Part shown: positions 24,492 to 33,575 of the stretch, one piece after another | How the letters are laid out: every line of letters starts with the position of its first letter | Position numbering within the stretch: position 1 is the first letter of the stretch | Origin: Folioceros fuciformis | Lineage: Eukaryota; Anthocerotophyta; Anthocerotopsida; Anthocerotales | Assembly: GCA_049999805.1 (NCBI GenBank) | Contig: JBNGIO010004408.1 | Location: forward strand, 1 to 33,575 | Direction of reading: 5' to 3' | Length of the DNA stretch: 33,575 nucleotides | Program-made: the position numbers and the translations under genes | The notes under the pieces: generated by a model | Told to the model about the DNA's origin: nothing | Database searches by the model: none | Seen by the model: the letters and a program-made list of their open reading frames with translations, nothing else

Positions 24492-25052
24492 TCAGTTGAC
24501 ATCTGAGGCTTTGAGGCCCAAGGACAAGACCTCAACGTAGAGCGCCACATTGCTAACCATTGTTAAAAATGAGGAAGCAGCTCCGGCACTGAAAAATCCC
24601 CCCGCCAACTCCTTACAATGGCCATTTCCAGGGTAGAATGATCTATTCGTCTGCACAGCGTTCATAACAGAGGCAACAAGCAAAACAAACTCGGAGAAAG
24701 TAAAGGAAAGCCACACCAAGGCCAAGAAAAGATAGGGGAGCTCCCTACTGAGCTTATCATGTGAAGCGCCTGGGTGGGGAAACCCATAGAAAAAGGATTT
24801 CGTCGCAGTTATGACCGCAAGGTGGCCGAAAAGGAGGCAAATCATCGCTCCAACCCCGAAGCCCGACGCATTAGTGCTGGTGTATTTGCAATACATAATA
24901 TGTGCGTCCGGCCGATAGTGAGTCGTATCTTCCCTCAACACAGGCTTGCTTCGGTTCACTTCGCCAGCTATCGCAAGTCCAAATGCGATCAAGTCCACCA
25001 CAGCTACAAGCAGGATAACCATCCATGCATATGGCGGTATTCGCACTGCCAT
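24492..25052 (-). CDS. DUF1218 tetraspan protein, copy A
   Basis: Single uninterrupted frame of 186 residues starting MAVRIPPYAWMV. Four hydrophobic segments are visible at about 9-29, 64-87, 106-128 and 150-175. The pattern N-terminal helix, RSKP loop with TYR/HY and YCKY, then GFGVGAMICLLFGHLAVITATKSFF matches the plant DUF1218 family (MWL1/2 'modifying wall lignin', At3g15480/At4g27435 group). Family knowledge: four-helix proteins of the secretory pathway whose loss in Arabidopsis alters secondary-wall lignin and bilateral leaf symmetry; biochemical role unknown. Cysteines are kept in loop 1 (YCKY) and the third loop (HCKEL). The start is shared with copy B, where the N-terminal residues also align. 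Many angiosperm relatives have introns; this copy has none in the coding part. Confidence 0.82.
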   Translation of the reverse strand: MAVRIPPYAWMVILLVAVVDLIAFGLAIAGEVNRSKPVLREDTTHYRPDAHIMYCKYTSTNASGFGVGAMICLLFGHLAVITATKSFFYGFPHPGASHDKLSRELPYLFLALVWLSFTFSEFVLLVASVMNAVQTNRSFYPGNGHCKELAGGFFSAGAASSFLTMVSNVALYVEVLSLGLKASDVN

Positions 25053-26180
25053 CGGTCAAGGCAGGCCCTGCTGAATTTCAGCTGCCTGCAGAGATCACTG
25101 TCCAGCAACACCGAAACTTAGATTCAAATTCCCGTCCGGAAGCAGAGGCTCCAGCTCCAACCGCGACTTGCTTCTCACGGAACAACCGTGACACACTGCA
25201 GTGCTTCCAGGACTACCGCTCCTCCGTCTGCTCTCAGCTTTGATTCCCTGAAAACGTTGCACAGATCCACACGCAGAACCTCAGATTGAATCCACGCCAC
25301 AGACGGGGTAACCAGCTACAATCGTGCAGTTACCGAGGCGGATAAGGTGGGAAAGCCGAAGCAAGAGCGCAGATCTCACACCGATACGAGCGGAATTTGC
25401 TTGTTGCATGTTGGATGAGGCACAGCCATGAATGTTCTCTTAACGGTGGGATCGGCTGCAGCAACTTTTAGCCTATTCTAGATTGGCAGTCCATTCTCGA
25501 TGTTGGTCTCTGGAGGGATTTGTAATTAGCTAATTTTTTAAGAAATTGATACTTCGAGTCTACACCCTGGAAACGACTATTACCTTCGAACTTTCATTTC
25601 AACGCTTCGGGCCGTAATGAGTGGACGGGTGTCATGGAAAGCCAAAGTGGAACGTGGCTACATATTAACGCTATGGTTATCAAGAACTTTTTTTACACAA
25701 ACTTTTAAAACACAACAAAGAAGAAGTTCACATGTTAAAACACTTTGTCCCCGTCGTCATGGTTTCCTAACAGGAAGCATGCGAAACAAGCTTAATGGTC
25801 TTCCGAATCAATAGGAGCGCCCTCATGCTCTCCGGCCGGGATGAAGCAGCCTCAGAAACTATCAGGTACTTGGAAATGGTAAACCAGCCTTTGGTATCCC
25901 TTTCGTATCCTGCAGGACCTGCGCCTGCGAGACGCGAACCGCATCCCAGCGAGTTCCAAACTGAATTGAAGGCACGACAAAGCATCTCACGTCTAGGGCG
26001 ACCAGCTGCACATCCACCCGAACCAGCTTGTGGACATAAGTCTTGGAACTCGAGGACCCCTGGAGAACGGGAAGTCGGACGGCCTGCTTATTTTGCCTGT
26101 TATCCCACCAAATTATGATCACCAAAGTACTTACACACCAAACGATATCAAAGGAGGTGAATCCAGCCAAGGATCCGCAC

Positions 26181-26777
26181 TTATTGTGGGTAGGCATCAC
26201 CGTTGCCATGTTCGATCGTAGGTTGAAGCCAAGGCTGGAGGATCCATAAGATTAAAGTGTAGTACGTTACACTGTACAACATCGTCAAGAATGAGGCAAT
26301 AGCTCCGGCAGTGAAAACTCCTTTCCTCAACGCGCTACAAACCACAGTTCCGACTTCGAATGATCCTTCCGTGTGCACAGCGTTCAAGCTTGAGGCTACA
26401 AGCAACAATGCCTCGGAAAGAAGAAAAGAAAACCACACGATGATGAGCGAACACCAGCCGACTGCTTGAGAGAGCTCGCCAAAAAAACTGTTGGAGTAGG
26501 GACCCCCACAGCAAAAGCATTTCGTCGCTTCTATGACCGCAAGATGGCCTAAGAGAAGAGAAATCATCGCTGCAATTCCGTATCCCGTCGCCTTATTTGT
26601 GTTGTATTTGCAATAGGTAAAATGTTCATCCGGCGAATAGTGAGTCTCATCTTCCGACAAAGTAGGCTTGCTTCTGTTCACTTCGCCCGCTATCGCCAGT
26701 CCAAATGCAATCATGTCCGCCACAACCACGAGCAGTAAGACCGTCCAATATCCATACCGCGATATTCGCACTGCCAT
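26181..26777 (-). CDS. DUF1218 tetraspan protein, copy B
   Basis: 198 residues from the MAVRIS start, chosen because it aligns with copy A; the frame stays open 17 codons further upstream. The order of parts equals copy A: helix 1 (WTVLLLVVVADMIAFGLAIA), EVNRSKP, DETHYSPDEHFTYCKYN, helix 2 (YGIAAMISLLLGHLAVIEAT), a CFCCGG cysteine cluster absent from copy A but typical of many DUF1218 proteins, helix 3 ending LLLVASSLNAV, and helix 4 (AGAIASFLTMLYSVTYYT). A longer C-terminal tail reads WLQPTIEHGNGDAYPQ. It lies about 1.1 kb upstream, on the same strand, of copy A's start; both appear functional. Expression and function are unknown from sequence. Confidence 0.82.
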   Translation of the reverse strand: MAVRISRYGYWTVLLLVVVADMIAFGLAIAGEVNRSKPTLSEDETHYSPDEHFTYCKYNTNKATGYGIAAMISLLLGHLAVIEATKCFCCGGPYSNSFFGELSQAVGWCSLIIVWFSFLLSEALLLVASSLNAVHTEGSFEVGTVVCSALRKGVFTAGAIASFLTMLYSVTYYTLILWILQPWLQPTIEHGNGDAYPQ

Positions 26778-27760
26778 TGGTGAAGGCCTGCTGCAGTTCC
26801 GCTGCCTGCAGGGAGCACTGTGCAGCAACTCCGAAACTTAGATTCAAATGGCCATACGTCCAGAAAAGGAGGCCCCAGATGCCAGCCGCGACTTGCTTCT
26901 CACTGAACAACTGTGGTGGACTGCAGTGCTGTCAGGACTACTACCGCTCCTAAATCCGCTCTCAATCTTTGATCCCGTGAGAACATTGCACACTCCGATC
27001 CACACGAAGAACGTCAAGTTGAATCCACGCCAGAGACAGAGTAACCAGCTGCAATCCCGCTAGCAATCACCGAGGCGGATAGGGCAAAAAGAATAGCCAA
27101 TGCGAGAGTGCAGATCTGAGCATGAGCAACTTCTCACGCCGAGACGAGCGGATCGATGCTTCTTGCATGTCGGGTGAGGGATAACGATTTGAAACGATGC
27201 CTGGACTCCAAACGGTGGAATCGGATGCAGCAACTTCTAGCGAATCCTAGATGGGTACCCCATTCTCGATGCCAGCCTCTTCCGGGATTTGCAATTAGGT
27301 TTTGAAGAAAGTGACCGATCAAGAGTATGCCCTGGAAAACATCCAAAGTTCCTTGACGGAAATGGAAATCCATCCTACATTGGCTTTGATTAAATTCTTG
27401 TTCTTCTTCTTGGTTCCTAAGTAAATATTTTCACTAAAAAAAAGTCTCTTAATAAATAAAGAAAACCTTTAGACTATCTTAAAAAATATGTAAATACCCA
27501 ACGAAGTAGACAAGCAAGCCTCTATCATCTTTTGTTTTTAGATACAAGTTAACATCATGTGGACCAACCAGGTTTTTTGAGCAAAGCAGATTTTGTGTCC
27601 TAAGGCTAGAATGAAATCGGGTTTGAGCGAAGCAGATTTTGTGTCCTAAGACTAGAACGAAATCGGGCAAGTGGCGATATAGAGTACGCAGCCTACCTAC
27701 AAGTGTGGTACCCTCCTCCACCTAGTATGTTAAGTGCTTCACATTTCATGGGTGAGGATC
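26778..27760. other. Upstream region of DUF1218 copy B
   Basis: The first 210 bases align with the region upstream of copy A. Beyond about 27400 the sequence becomes AT-rich. Apart from the 46-base tandem duplication at 27579, no feature is recognisable. Confidence 0.5.
27579..27670. repeat. 46-base tandem duplication
   Basis: Two adjacent copies (27579-27624 and 27625-27670) share GCAGATTTTGTGTCCTAAG, the flanking CTAGAA and GAAATCGGG with only a few differences. Unit B and unit C of the DUF1218 array lie on either side. Confidence 0.85.
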
Positions 27761-28326
27761 GCAGTGCTGAATAATGAGTAGACCAGTGTCATGGGACGCC
27801 AAAACGGAATGTGGTTGCACTCTAACATTCAAGTCATCAGACACTTTTTATATAAAACAAAGAAAATGATCACATATTAGAACACACAATCCCCATTGTC
27901 ATAATTTGCCTACTAAGAAGCATGCAAAACAAGCTTAATGGCCTTTGGAACCAATAGGAGCACCATCAAGCTCTCTAAGATGAACTAGCCTCAAGGACTA
28001 TAAGCTACGAGGAAAATGACAAACCAACATTTGGTGTCTATTTCGTATCTCGCGAGATGTGCGAGACTCAAAATGCGTCCCAGCGGGTTCCAAATTGAAT
28101 TGGAGGCACGAAAAAGCATTTCATGTCTAGAGCAACTAGCTGCACATCCACGTGAACTACTTGTGGACATCATATTTGGAACTTGAGGACCCCTTGAGAT
28201 TGGGAAGCTGAATGAACAGCCTCCTTATTTTGCCTATTATCCCATCACATCGTGGTCACCATAGTACTTGGACACCAAACAATTGCAAAGAAGGTGAATC
28301 TAGCCAAGGATCCGCACTTTTTGTGA

Positions 28327-28700
28327 TTAGGCATGACCGTTGCAACCTTCCATCCTTAGGTTAGATGTATTACGTTGAAGCCAAGAATGAAGGATCTCTA
28401 AGACGAAATTGAAGTACCCTACACTGAACAACATTGTCAAGAATGAGGCTAAAGCTCCAGCACTGAAAATTCCTTTCTTCAACTCCTTACATTGCACAGT
28501 TCCAACCTCCGAGTTGAATGATCCTTTAGTCTGCACAATGTTTCTGTTTTAGTCGACAAGCAAAAATACCTCGGAAATAGGAAAACCATATAATGATAAG
28601 CCAACATGAGACAACCACTTCATATATCGTGCCATTTATATCGTTGTTGTAGGGATCCCTACAAAATTTTACGGACCATGGCAGAAGATGATTGATGCAA
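28327..28700 (-). pseudogene. Truncated DUF1218 tetraspan copy C
   Basis: Only the 3' half is present. On the minus strand it reads SEVFLLVD, then a TAA stop, then NRNIVQTKGSF, VQCKELKKGIFSAGALASFLTMLFSV and a tail ending NGHA. It aligns with helix 3, the Cys loop and helix 4 of copies A and B. Helices 1 and 2 and the start are missing; similarity fades at about 28650-28700, just before retrotransposon sequence. The in-frame stop and the missing N-terminus make it non-functional. Confidence 0.85.
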
Positions 28701-28726
28701 GATTAGATTGGATTAGCGATTCTTCA

Positions 28727-28882
28727 TGTGGTACAAAATATTTTTAGTACAGGGCTCTGCCCGAATGTTATGTGAGTAGTCACAGCTTGTTTGTAACGAT
28801 TCACTACATATCACTTCAGGTCCTAAAGCCTAGAAAATTATTCAAGTGAGCCCTAAGGGCTAGTGTGCTATTCATTTTAACA
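28727..28882 (-). repeat. Candidate 3' LTR of the minus-strand copia remnant
   Basis: On the minus strand a purine tract AAGTGGGAG (28891-28883) is followed at once by TGTTAAAATG, the expected polypurine tract/LTR boundary about 60 bases past the pol stop. The LTR end is less clear; ACCACA at 28727 would give TG...CA. No matching 5' LTR of the same sequence is seen. Confidence 0.45.
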
Positions 28883-28949
28883 CTCCCACTTAGCATCTTA
28901 TCCTTAGGCTATATATATATTTAAAACTTTGCTAAGTACTAAGGCTGAT

Positions 28950-30480
28950 TTATGAGACTCTTCTTAGTCCCATATTCTTCATGTGTTCTTGATGCTTGAC
29001 GAAGCTAAGTGCTTTCATAAGCACATCCGCCGTCATTTGTTCTGTTGGACAATAGAGTATTATAAAGTTGCCTTCGTCGACTACTTGTCTTATAAAATCA
29101 AATTGTACTTCCACATGATTTATGCACACATGAAACTTTGGATTATATGTGAGTGCGATAGCACTTTGATTGTCACAATAGAGAAACCAAAGGATACTCT
29201 GGGTCTTTCCTAACTCCAAAAGTTGGAGAAAATGCCAAAGTTCATCCTTGCAAGCATGAGTTAAGGAGCAATATTATGCCTCGGTTAAGCTGAGTGTGAC
29301 TACTTGCAACCACTTACTACTCCAATGTGTGGCTATACCTCCAAGTACGTTTACAAAGCTGCTTGTTCTTTTTCTATTGTCAATATTGCCGGCCCAATTA
29401 GCATCACTAAAGCCTTCAAGATGTAGGGGCTCTCTTTGCTTAATATGCGATTAGTAAAGCAATCCTAGGTTCGAGGTTCCTCTTAGGTATTTAAAACTTT
29501 TCTTAACCACTTTCTAGTGAGCTTGAGTTGGAGCTGATAGGAATTGTGACAGGGTTCCCACTGAAGAGCATAGGTTTGGTCTAGTGCACACCACGAGGTA
29601 CATAAAACTACCTATGCCTGAAGAATAAGAAGAAGAAGTAGTGCTATGCCTGAAGAATAAGAAGGAGAAGTAGTGTATGAGGTGTTATATAGATGAACAT
29701 GAAGCTAACATCTAGCTTGAAATACCATTTCATAGCGCTTTGCTTAAGTCCATATAAGGACTTTAATAATAAGCAGGCATTATGTTTTATCTTATCCTTA
29801 ACATGTGTTCCTTCGGGAATAGATGGTGTGGTCAAGGTCTCCATATAGAAAAGTTGTCTTGACAGCAAGCTACATAAGCTCATAGTCATGGTGAGATGCT
29901 AAGACTAAGAGGATCTTGAGAGAGGTTATCTTACGAAAGTTTCATCGTAGTCAAAATTATATTTTTGAGAAAATCCCTTTGCTACTAGTCTAGCCTTGTA
30001 TCTTTCTATGCTACTGTCAACGTTTGACTTCATTTTAAAAGTCCACTTCGAACCTACTAGTTTTCTATCCTCAGGTAAAGTGGTTAAGGTCCAAGTCTTA
30101 TTAGCTTGTAGGGATTCTAGTTCTGACCTGATTGCTTGTTTCCAATAGTCCTTTTGTGGGTAGGTGATGGTCTCTTGGTAGCTAAGCAGGGATAAATTGG
30201 TCAATAGCTTTAGGGTTTATGGTTTAGCTTGTTCTTGAGAATGTATATATCCTTAAATCAGGTGAAGTCATCGATCAGTAATATGAAGTAGGTGTATATC
30301 ATAGTGTAAAGGCCTACATATATCATAGCGTAATAATTGAAGTCGCTTTGTTACTCTTGTGTTGGATGCCTTAAGAAAGGATGAGCAATGGGTTTTGCCA
30401 AGTGAATAAGCTTCACAAGTGCCAAATTCCTCTATGTTATTGAGGGTAATACCATGGACTGCTTGTGTTTTGATCATTTT
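28950..30480 (-). mobile_element. Ty1/copia retrotransposon pol remnant with internal deletion
   Basis: On the minus strand, in order: a GAG-pre-integrase end at 30477-30300 (KTQAVHGI, IEEFGTCEAYSLGK, then DICRPL); reverse transcriptase start at 30204-29926 (WKQAIRSELESLQANKTW, KLVGSKWTFK, YKARLVAKGFSQ, DYDETF); RT middle at 29900-29730 in a different frame (AVKTTFLYGDLD, SLYGLKQS); and RNase H at 29219-28950 (LYCDNQSAIAL, CPTEQMTADVLMKAL), ending in a stop. The integrase core that should separate DICRPL from RT is missing, because only about 100 bases lie between them. Several frameshifts and stops interrupt the rest. Dead element; the order and motifs identify Ty1/copia (Pseudoviridae-type). 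The plus-strand frame at 28983-29213 is its shadow. Confidence 0.9.
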
Positions 30481-30767
30481 CTTTATTTTTTGGATAAGTT
30501 GTAAATGAGGTGTTATATAGTTTTCTTTTGGCCTCCTCAGTTAGCATTGCGCTAATTACTTTGTTAAGTCCTTGTAGGGATTGCTCTAATGGAATAAATA
30601 ATCAATTAGGACACTATTCATTAGGTGCCCGTAAATCTTAGAATTAGGGATAATTTACTTCTAGGGTTTGAGACAGTTATTTATGCGGTTACACAAATAG
30701 TTAGTTGTTATATTTGTTACGACAACCTTGTAACGAATTTGTAACCGCTTGTGCTATAAGAGCACTT

Positions 30768-30779
30768 GCTCTGATACAA
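30768..30779 (-). other. Primer-binding-site motif (tRNA-iMet type)
   Basis: On the minus strand TTGTATCAGAGC follows directly after an LTR that ends TTATCA. It differs by one base from TGGTATCAGAGC-type sites complementary to initiator Met tRNA, common in plant copia elements. Confidence 0.65.
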
Positions 30780-31019
30780 TGATAAGAATCACAAATTGCT
30801 CTCTTGCACACAAGAACTTACATTATGGTGCTAAAGCAAGTGCTCTTATAACATAAACGATTACAAAGTCGTTACAAGGTTGTTATAACAAATATAATAA
30901 CTAACTACTTGCGTAACCGCATAAATAATTGTCTCAAACCCTAGAAGTAAATTATCCCTAATTCTAGGATTTACGGGCACCCTAATGAGTAGTGCCCTAA
31001 TTGATTATTTATTCCATCA
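30780..31019 (-). repeat. Copia LTR (240 bases)
   Basis: On the minus strand it starts TGATGGAATAAATAATC and ends TTCTTATCA, so TGAT...ATCA ends form a short terminal inverted repeat. A purine tract (GTGAGTGGGAG, 31030-31020) precedes it and the primer-site motif follows it, so it is flanked by both a 3'-type and a 5'-type internal edge. Confidence 0.7.
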
Positions 31020-31260
31020 CTCCCACTCACTACAAAATAAAGGGACGATAAATTTTAGGATAATATTGTAGCCTAAAACTATTTTATAATGAGCATATAT
31101 TATCCCCTCCTCCTCCTTTTTTTAGTTATATATATATATTAATACCTAAAAGAGATTGGATTTTCCTTTAGCTCCTTAGCTTTCTAGTTCAGGAAATCCT
31201 TAAGCAGACTTAACTTATTTTCCTAGCTTAATCTCATCCCAGTTCATAGTGAGTGGGAAG

Positions 31261-31443
31261 TGATAAAATATATACCTAATAGGACACTATATCTAGAATT
31301 AAATATTAATTAATTCTAGGGCATTAAGTAGTTCCTTTTATTTAGGTAGTTAGTTATTATAACTACTTTCTGGTTGTAACCATAAGGTAATTATAATCAT
31401 AAGATGTTATAATAACTACCTTTTTCGCATGCAGGAAATATCA
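31261..31443 (+). repeat. Second LTR-like segment in opposite orientation
   Basis: On the plus strand a purine tract GTGAGTGGGAAG (31249-31260) precedes TGATAAAATATATACC, which resembles the TGATGGAATAAATAATC start of the 240-base LTR. A TATCA at 31443 would close it as TGAT...ATCA. The end is uncertain, and the body is diverged from the other LTR. Confidence 0.45.
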
Positions 31444-33304
31444 TGGCTACACTAACCTAAGATTCGGGCAAGGTGGAGAAGAAAAGGGTTGCAAAGAGGT
31501 CTTTGTGATAGCAAAGTCATTAGGCATAAATTTTGTCATTCAGCTCGTAAAATATCTTGTAAAATATCCCTCGTAAAATATTTTGAATCCAAGCATAATG
31601 TAGAAGATTGTTATTACTTCGTTTAGAAACCTTTGCTCTCTATGGCTTCTTTGGAACTCTAGTTGAGTGGTAATTCCATGAGCACTTGCTTGAAGGCAGC
31701 GCGACCTTGTAAGTTTGACATTGTGCTAGTGCTTGATTATTTCAAGTGAATGTTTGGTGTAATGTTAGGTAGGCACCTTGGGCTTGCTCTGGTATTATCT
31801 AGTTGTATAAAGAAACAGGTTCTCGAGAACATGTTGGGCTGCAAGGTCTCTAGATTTATATCGTGAATATAAGTATTATTTATTAAAAGCAAATAGTTTA
31901 GAATTTGCAAAAGTTAAAAGCAAGCAAATCTAGATCGAATGGTTTGCATTGTTCTTTTAGGTAGTCTGAAATGCTAGCCTAATCTAGAGTTTTTAATTAG
32001 AAAATATATTTTCTAAAAGAACAAAAAATAAATCAACTGAATTGAACCATAAGAACCATATTTCAAGTTCCCCATGCAAAGTTCCGATGGAGTGGAGTGT
32101 ACGTGTACCCACCCGCTGAAGGCAATTACAGGAAAAGCAAGTTTGTATATAAAACCTTCTTTATCACTTTGCAAGCCTTTCTAGCCTCTCACCCACCAGA
32201 ATTCATGCGTTGTTGAGCAGCTTAAGGCGCAACTAGGTCTGTTCGGATCGTGAGACTGAGGCGCCCCATAGGGAGGGTGAAATTATTAGAATTGCATCTG
32301 TGAGGGGGAATTGCAGATTGGAGCCTAGCGCAATGGTTTGGCTCGATTCTTTTGCCCTCTGCAGGAGGGCTGAGACGCGGCCTCTCTAATAGGCGTGGGG
32401 CCCTACAACGCCTCCCTTTTCCACCCTACTCCTTAAAGTTCTTAGCCTTGGTGGTTACACATAATTTTCAGCAGGTTTTCAGCCTTGAGTGATCAACCCA
32501 GGTTCATTTGGGACGAGGATCACGGTGATTACCCCAATTTAGCTAGCCTACGGGTTCTTGAGGCAGTTGCACCCGTCTCTCACACACAATTCAAGTGATG
32601 GGAGCCTAGACTCTAGTGTGCAGGGCTCGATTCACGAACGCTCGCAATATGCAATTGCATTGTCGCCCAAGCAAGGAGGCGTGTCGCGGCACCGGAACGG
32701 TGCCCCAATGCCAAACCGTTGCACTTCATTTGGCACCACCGATATGAACTCGGTTTTTACGGGCACTGGTTCGGAACTGGTTTCCCTCCGCACCCTTTCA
32801 CAGCCAGTCTTCACCTCTGGCCTTCCTCTCTTTAGGGCCTCTGTTTTTTCCAAATAACTTAAGTTGTTGGTGGTTGCAAAATCAAGCTCATGGGCAATAT
32901 TTACCAAAGCTCTAGATCACATCAAAAGAGTAGGTTGCTATTTTCGACAAACTTTTTTTGGTGGCCGAAGATGGTTACGACAAGTTATGTTCGCTGAAGA
33001 CTAAACCTCTAGTAAATCTATTTGAATAAGAATTTGGTTAGTGTGCGTCAACGCCGTTTCTTTTGAGTAGGTCGAAGTCTACAAGACCAAGATTGGGTTG
33101 AGGAGCAACACCGGTTTTGCAAGTAGGTCCAAGCCTGCAAGATCAAAGTCCTGGTACTTGCAAATTGCTTTTGCTACCTTTGAAGATACATTTTTCTCTA
33201 ACGAGTGATCTAGTCGAAATATCATAATATTTTGACTGCTCGCTCTTACGTGAAAGCTCTTAAGGATAGATGCTCAACCACCACCAACACCAACAATCTT
33301 CAAC
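31444..33304. other. AT-rich stretch, probable retroelement leader, no recognised gene
   Basis: No coding family is seen before the gag remnant. A TATATAAA box lies at about 32147-32154 and could be an LTR promoter for the plus-strand element, but LTR edges are not clear. An imperfect direct repeat of GTAGGTC(G/C)AAG(T/C)CT(A/G)CAAGA lies at 33067 and 33123. Confidence 0.4.
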
Positions 33305-33451
33305 ATGATGAACGTCAGCTCTGACTTCAAGGAGAAGGATCACTTTGACGGCAAAAAATTCGAAGTATGGTCTCGTCGAATGAAGACTACTTAGAATACT
33401 CAGGATCTGCTCTCGATTGTCGAAGGTACCTGTGAAATTTACTAATGTGTA
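33305..33451 (+). mobile_element. Ty1/copia gag remnant
   Basis: From the ATG at 33305 the frame reads MMNVSSDFKEKDHFDGKKFE, then VWSRRMKTT, a TAG at 33392, NTQDLLSIVEGT and a second stop. The pattern F-D-G-x-x-F-x-x-W-x-x-R-M, then a Q-DL-x-x-IVEG, is the start of copia Gag (DUF4219/UBN2 family). It is on the strand opposite to the pol remnant, so it belongs to a different insertion. It is broken by stops and possibly cut by the window end. Confidence 0.8.
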
Positions 33452-33523
33452 GAAAGAGCGGAAGCATGAATTAGAAAAGATTAAGAAGTACATAGCTTAG
33501 GGGTCCTTTTATAGAGGACTCGG

Positions 33524-33543
33524 GCACCCCTTCGTAGGGGTGC
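33524..33543. other. Perfect hairpin, 8-base stem, 4-base loop
   Basis: GCACCCCT and AGGGGTGC flank a TCGT loop with no mismatch. It lies in sequence downstream of the gag remnant's second stop. Role unknown. Confidence 0.5.
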
Positions 33544-33575
33544 GACTGTTCGCTTAACGAGCCAGGGTTAGCCTA

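Larger units (their letters stand above)
23705..28700 (-). repeat. Tandem array of about 2-kb DUF1218 gene units (A, B, C)
   Basis: The 3' flank, the coding region and, for A and B, the 5' flank recur three times at the DNA level. Unit A starts at about 23705, B at about 25620 and C at about 27775. Shared anchors are CATGTTAAAA-type sequence (23800, 25733; CATATTAGAACAC in C), AGCATGC(G/A)AAACAAGCTTAATGG (25778, 27920), and the segment running into each stop codon. 5' flanks at 25055-25260 and 26780-26990 share CCGAAACTTAGATTCAAAT and CCGCGACTTGCTTCTCAC. Unit C breaks off at about 28700, next to retroelement DNA. Confidence 0.8.
30587..31019. repeat. Large inverted repeat: two copia LTR copies head to head
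   Basis: Left arm 30587-30770 and right arm 30835-31019 are reverse complements over about 184 bases with scattered mismatches (for example GGTGCCCGTAAAT, GGGATAATTTACTTCTAGGG and ATTTATGCGGTTAC in the left arm, all found inverted in the right). The 64-base spacer holds the end of one LTR and a primer-binding-site motif. Transcription through it could fold into a long hairpin. Confidence 0.9.

Noticed and set aside
28983-29213. 76-codon plus-strand frame
   Set aside because: Shadow of the copia RNase H region, whose motifs are clear on the minus strand.
32320-32410. tRNA-derived SINE-like A box (TAGCGCAATGG)
   Set aside because: No B box at the expected spacing and no poly-A or poly-T tail; insufficient to call a SINE.
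32558-32857. 99-codon plus-strand frame
   Set aside because: No family motif and an overlapping frame of similar length on the other strand; it sits in repeat-derived DNA.

Overview
This window is nuclear DNA of a land plant. Four recognisable genes have clear plant-type architecture: GT-AG introns, a plastid-type N-terminal extension on a glycolytic enzyme, a CFL1-type WW protein, a group II PP2A catalytic subunit and DUF1218 tetraspan proteins. Decayed Ty1/copia retrotransposons and a short tract of plant-type telomere repeat (TTTAGGG) agree with this. I cannot fix the lineage from sequence alone. Two 100-base runs of N (331-430, 5614-5713) are scaffold gaps.

Layout. (1) 1-2450, + strand: a broken GT47 exostosin-type glycosyltransferase gene related to Arabidopsis EXAD (extensin arabinosyltransferase). 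Its EGF-like Cys modules and GT47 blocks occur in the right order but in shifting frames with in-frame stops, and the last catalytic block is missing. (2) 2451-13309: about 11 kb with no recognisable gene. It is GC-rich apart from two AT-rich islands and is crowded with six-base-period (and 4/5/8/10-base) tandem arrays. (3) 13310-14409, + strand: a two-exon CFL1-like WW-domain gene, intact. (4) 15283-18174, - strand: a complete 12-exon PP2A catalytic subunit (313 aa). (5) 20005-21752, - strand: a complete 7-exon plastid-type 2,3-bisphosphoglycerate-dependent phosphoglycerate mutase (359 aa), whose last coding exon is the first unit of a four-copy minisatellite. (6) 23.7-28.7 kb, - strand: a tandem array of about 2-kb units, each carrying a DUF1218 tetraspan gene. 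Two copies are intact and the third is truncated and stopped. (7) 28.7-33.5 kb: AT-rich retrotransposon debris, comprising a minus-strand copia pol remnant with an internal deletion, a large inverted LTR repeat centred on a primer-binding-site motif, further LTR-like ends, and a plus-strand copia gag remnant.

The genes do not form an operon-like system. EXAD (wall glycoprotein glycosylation), DUF1218 proteins (wall lignin/wall development in Arabidopsis) and CFL1 (cuticle/epidermis in angiosperms) all touch cell-surface biology, but their proximity may be chance. PP2A and the mutase are housekeeping genes. I see no new multi-gene system. The most unusual items are the inverted LTR palindrome, the minisatellite grown from a coding exon, the hexamer-array field upstream of the CFL1-like gene, and the DUF1218 unit duplication in which a second frame stays open downstream of each intact gene.
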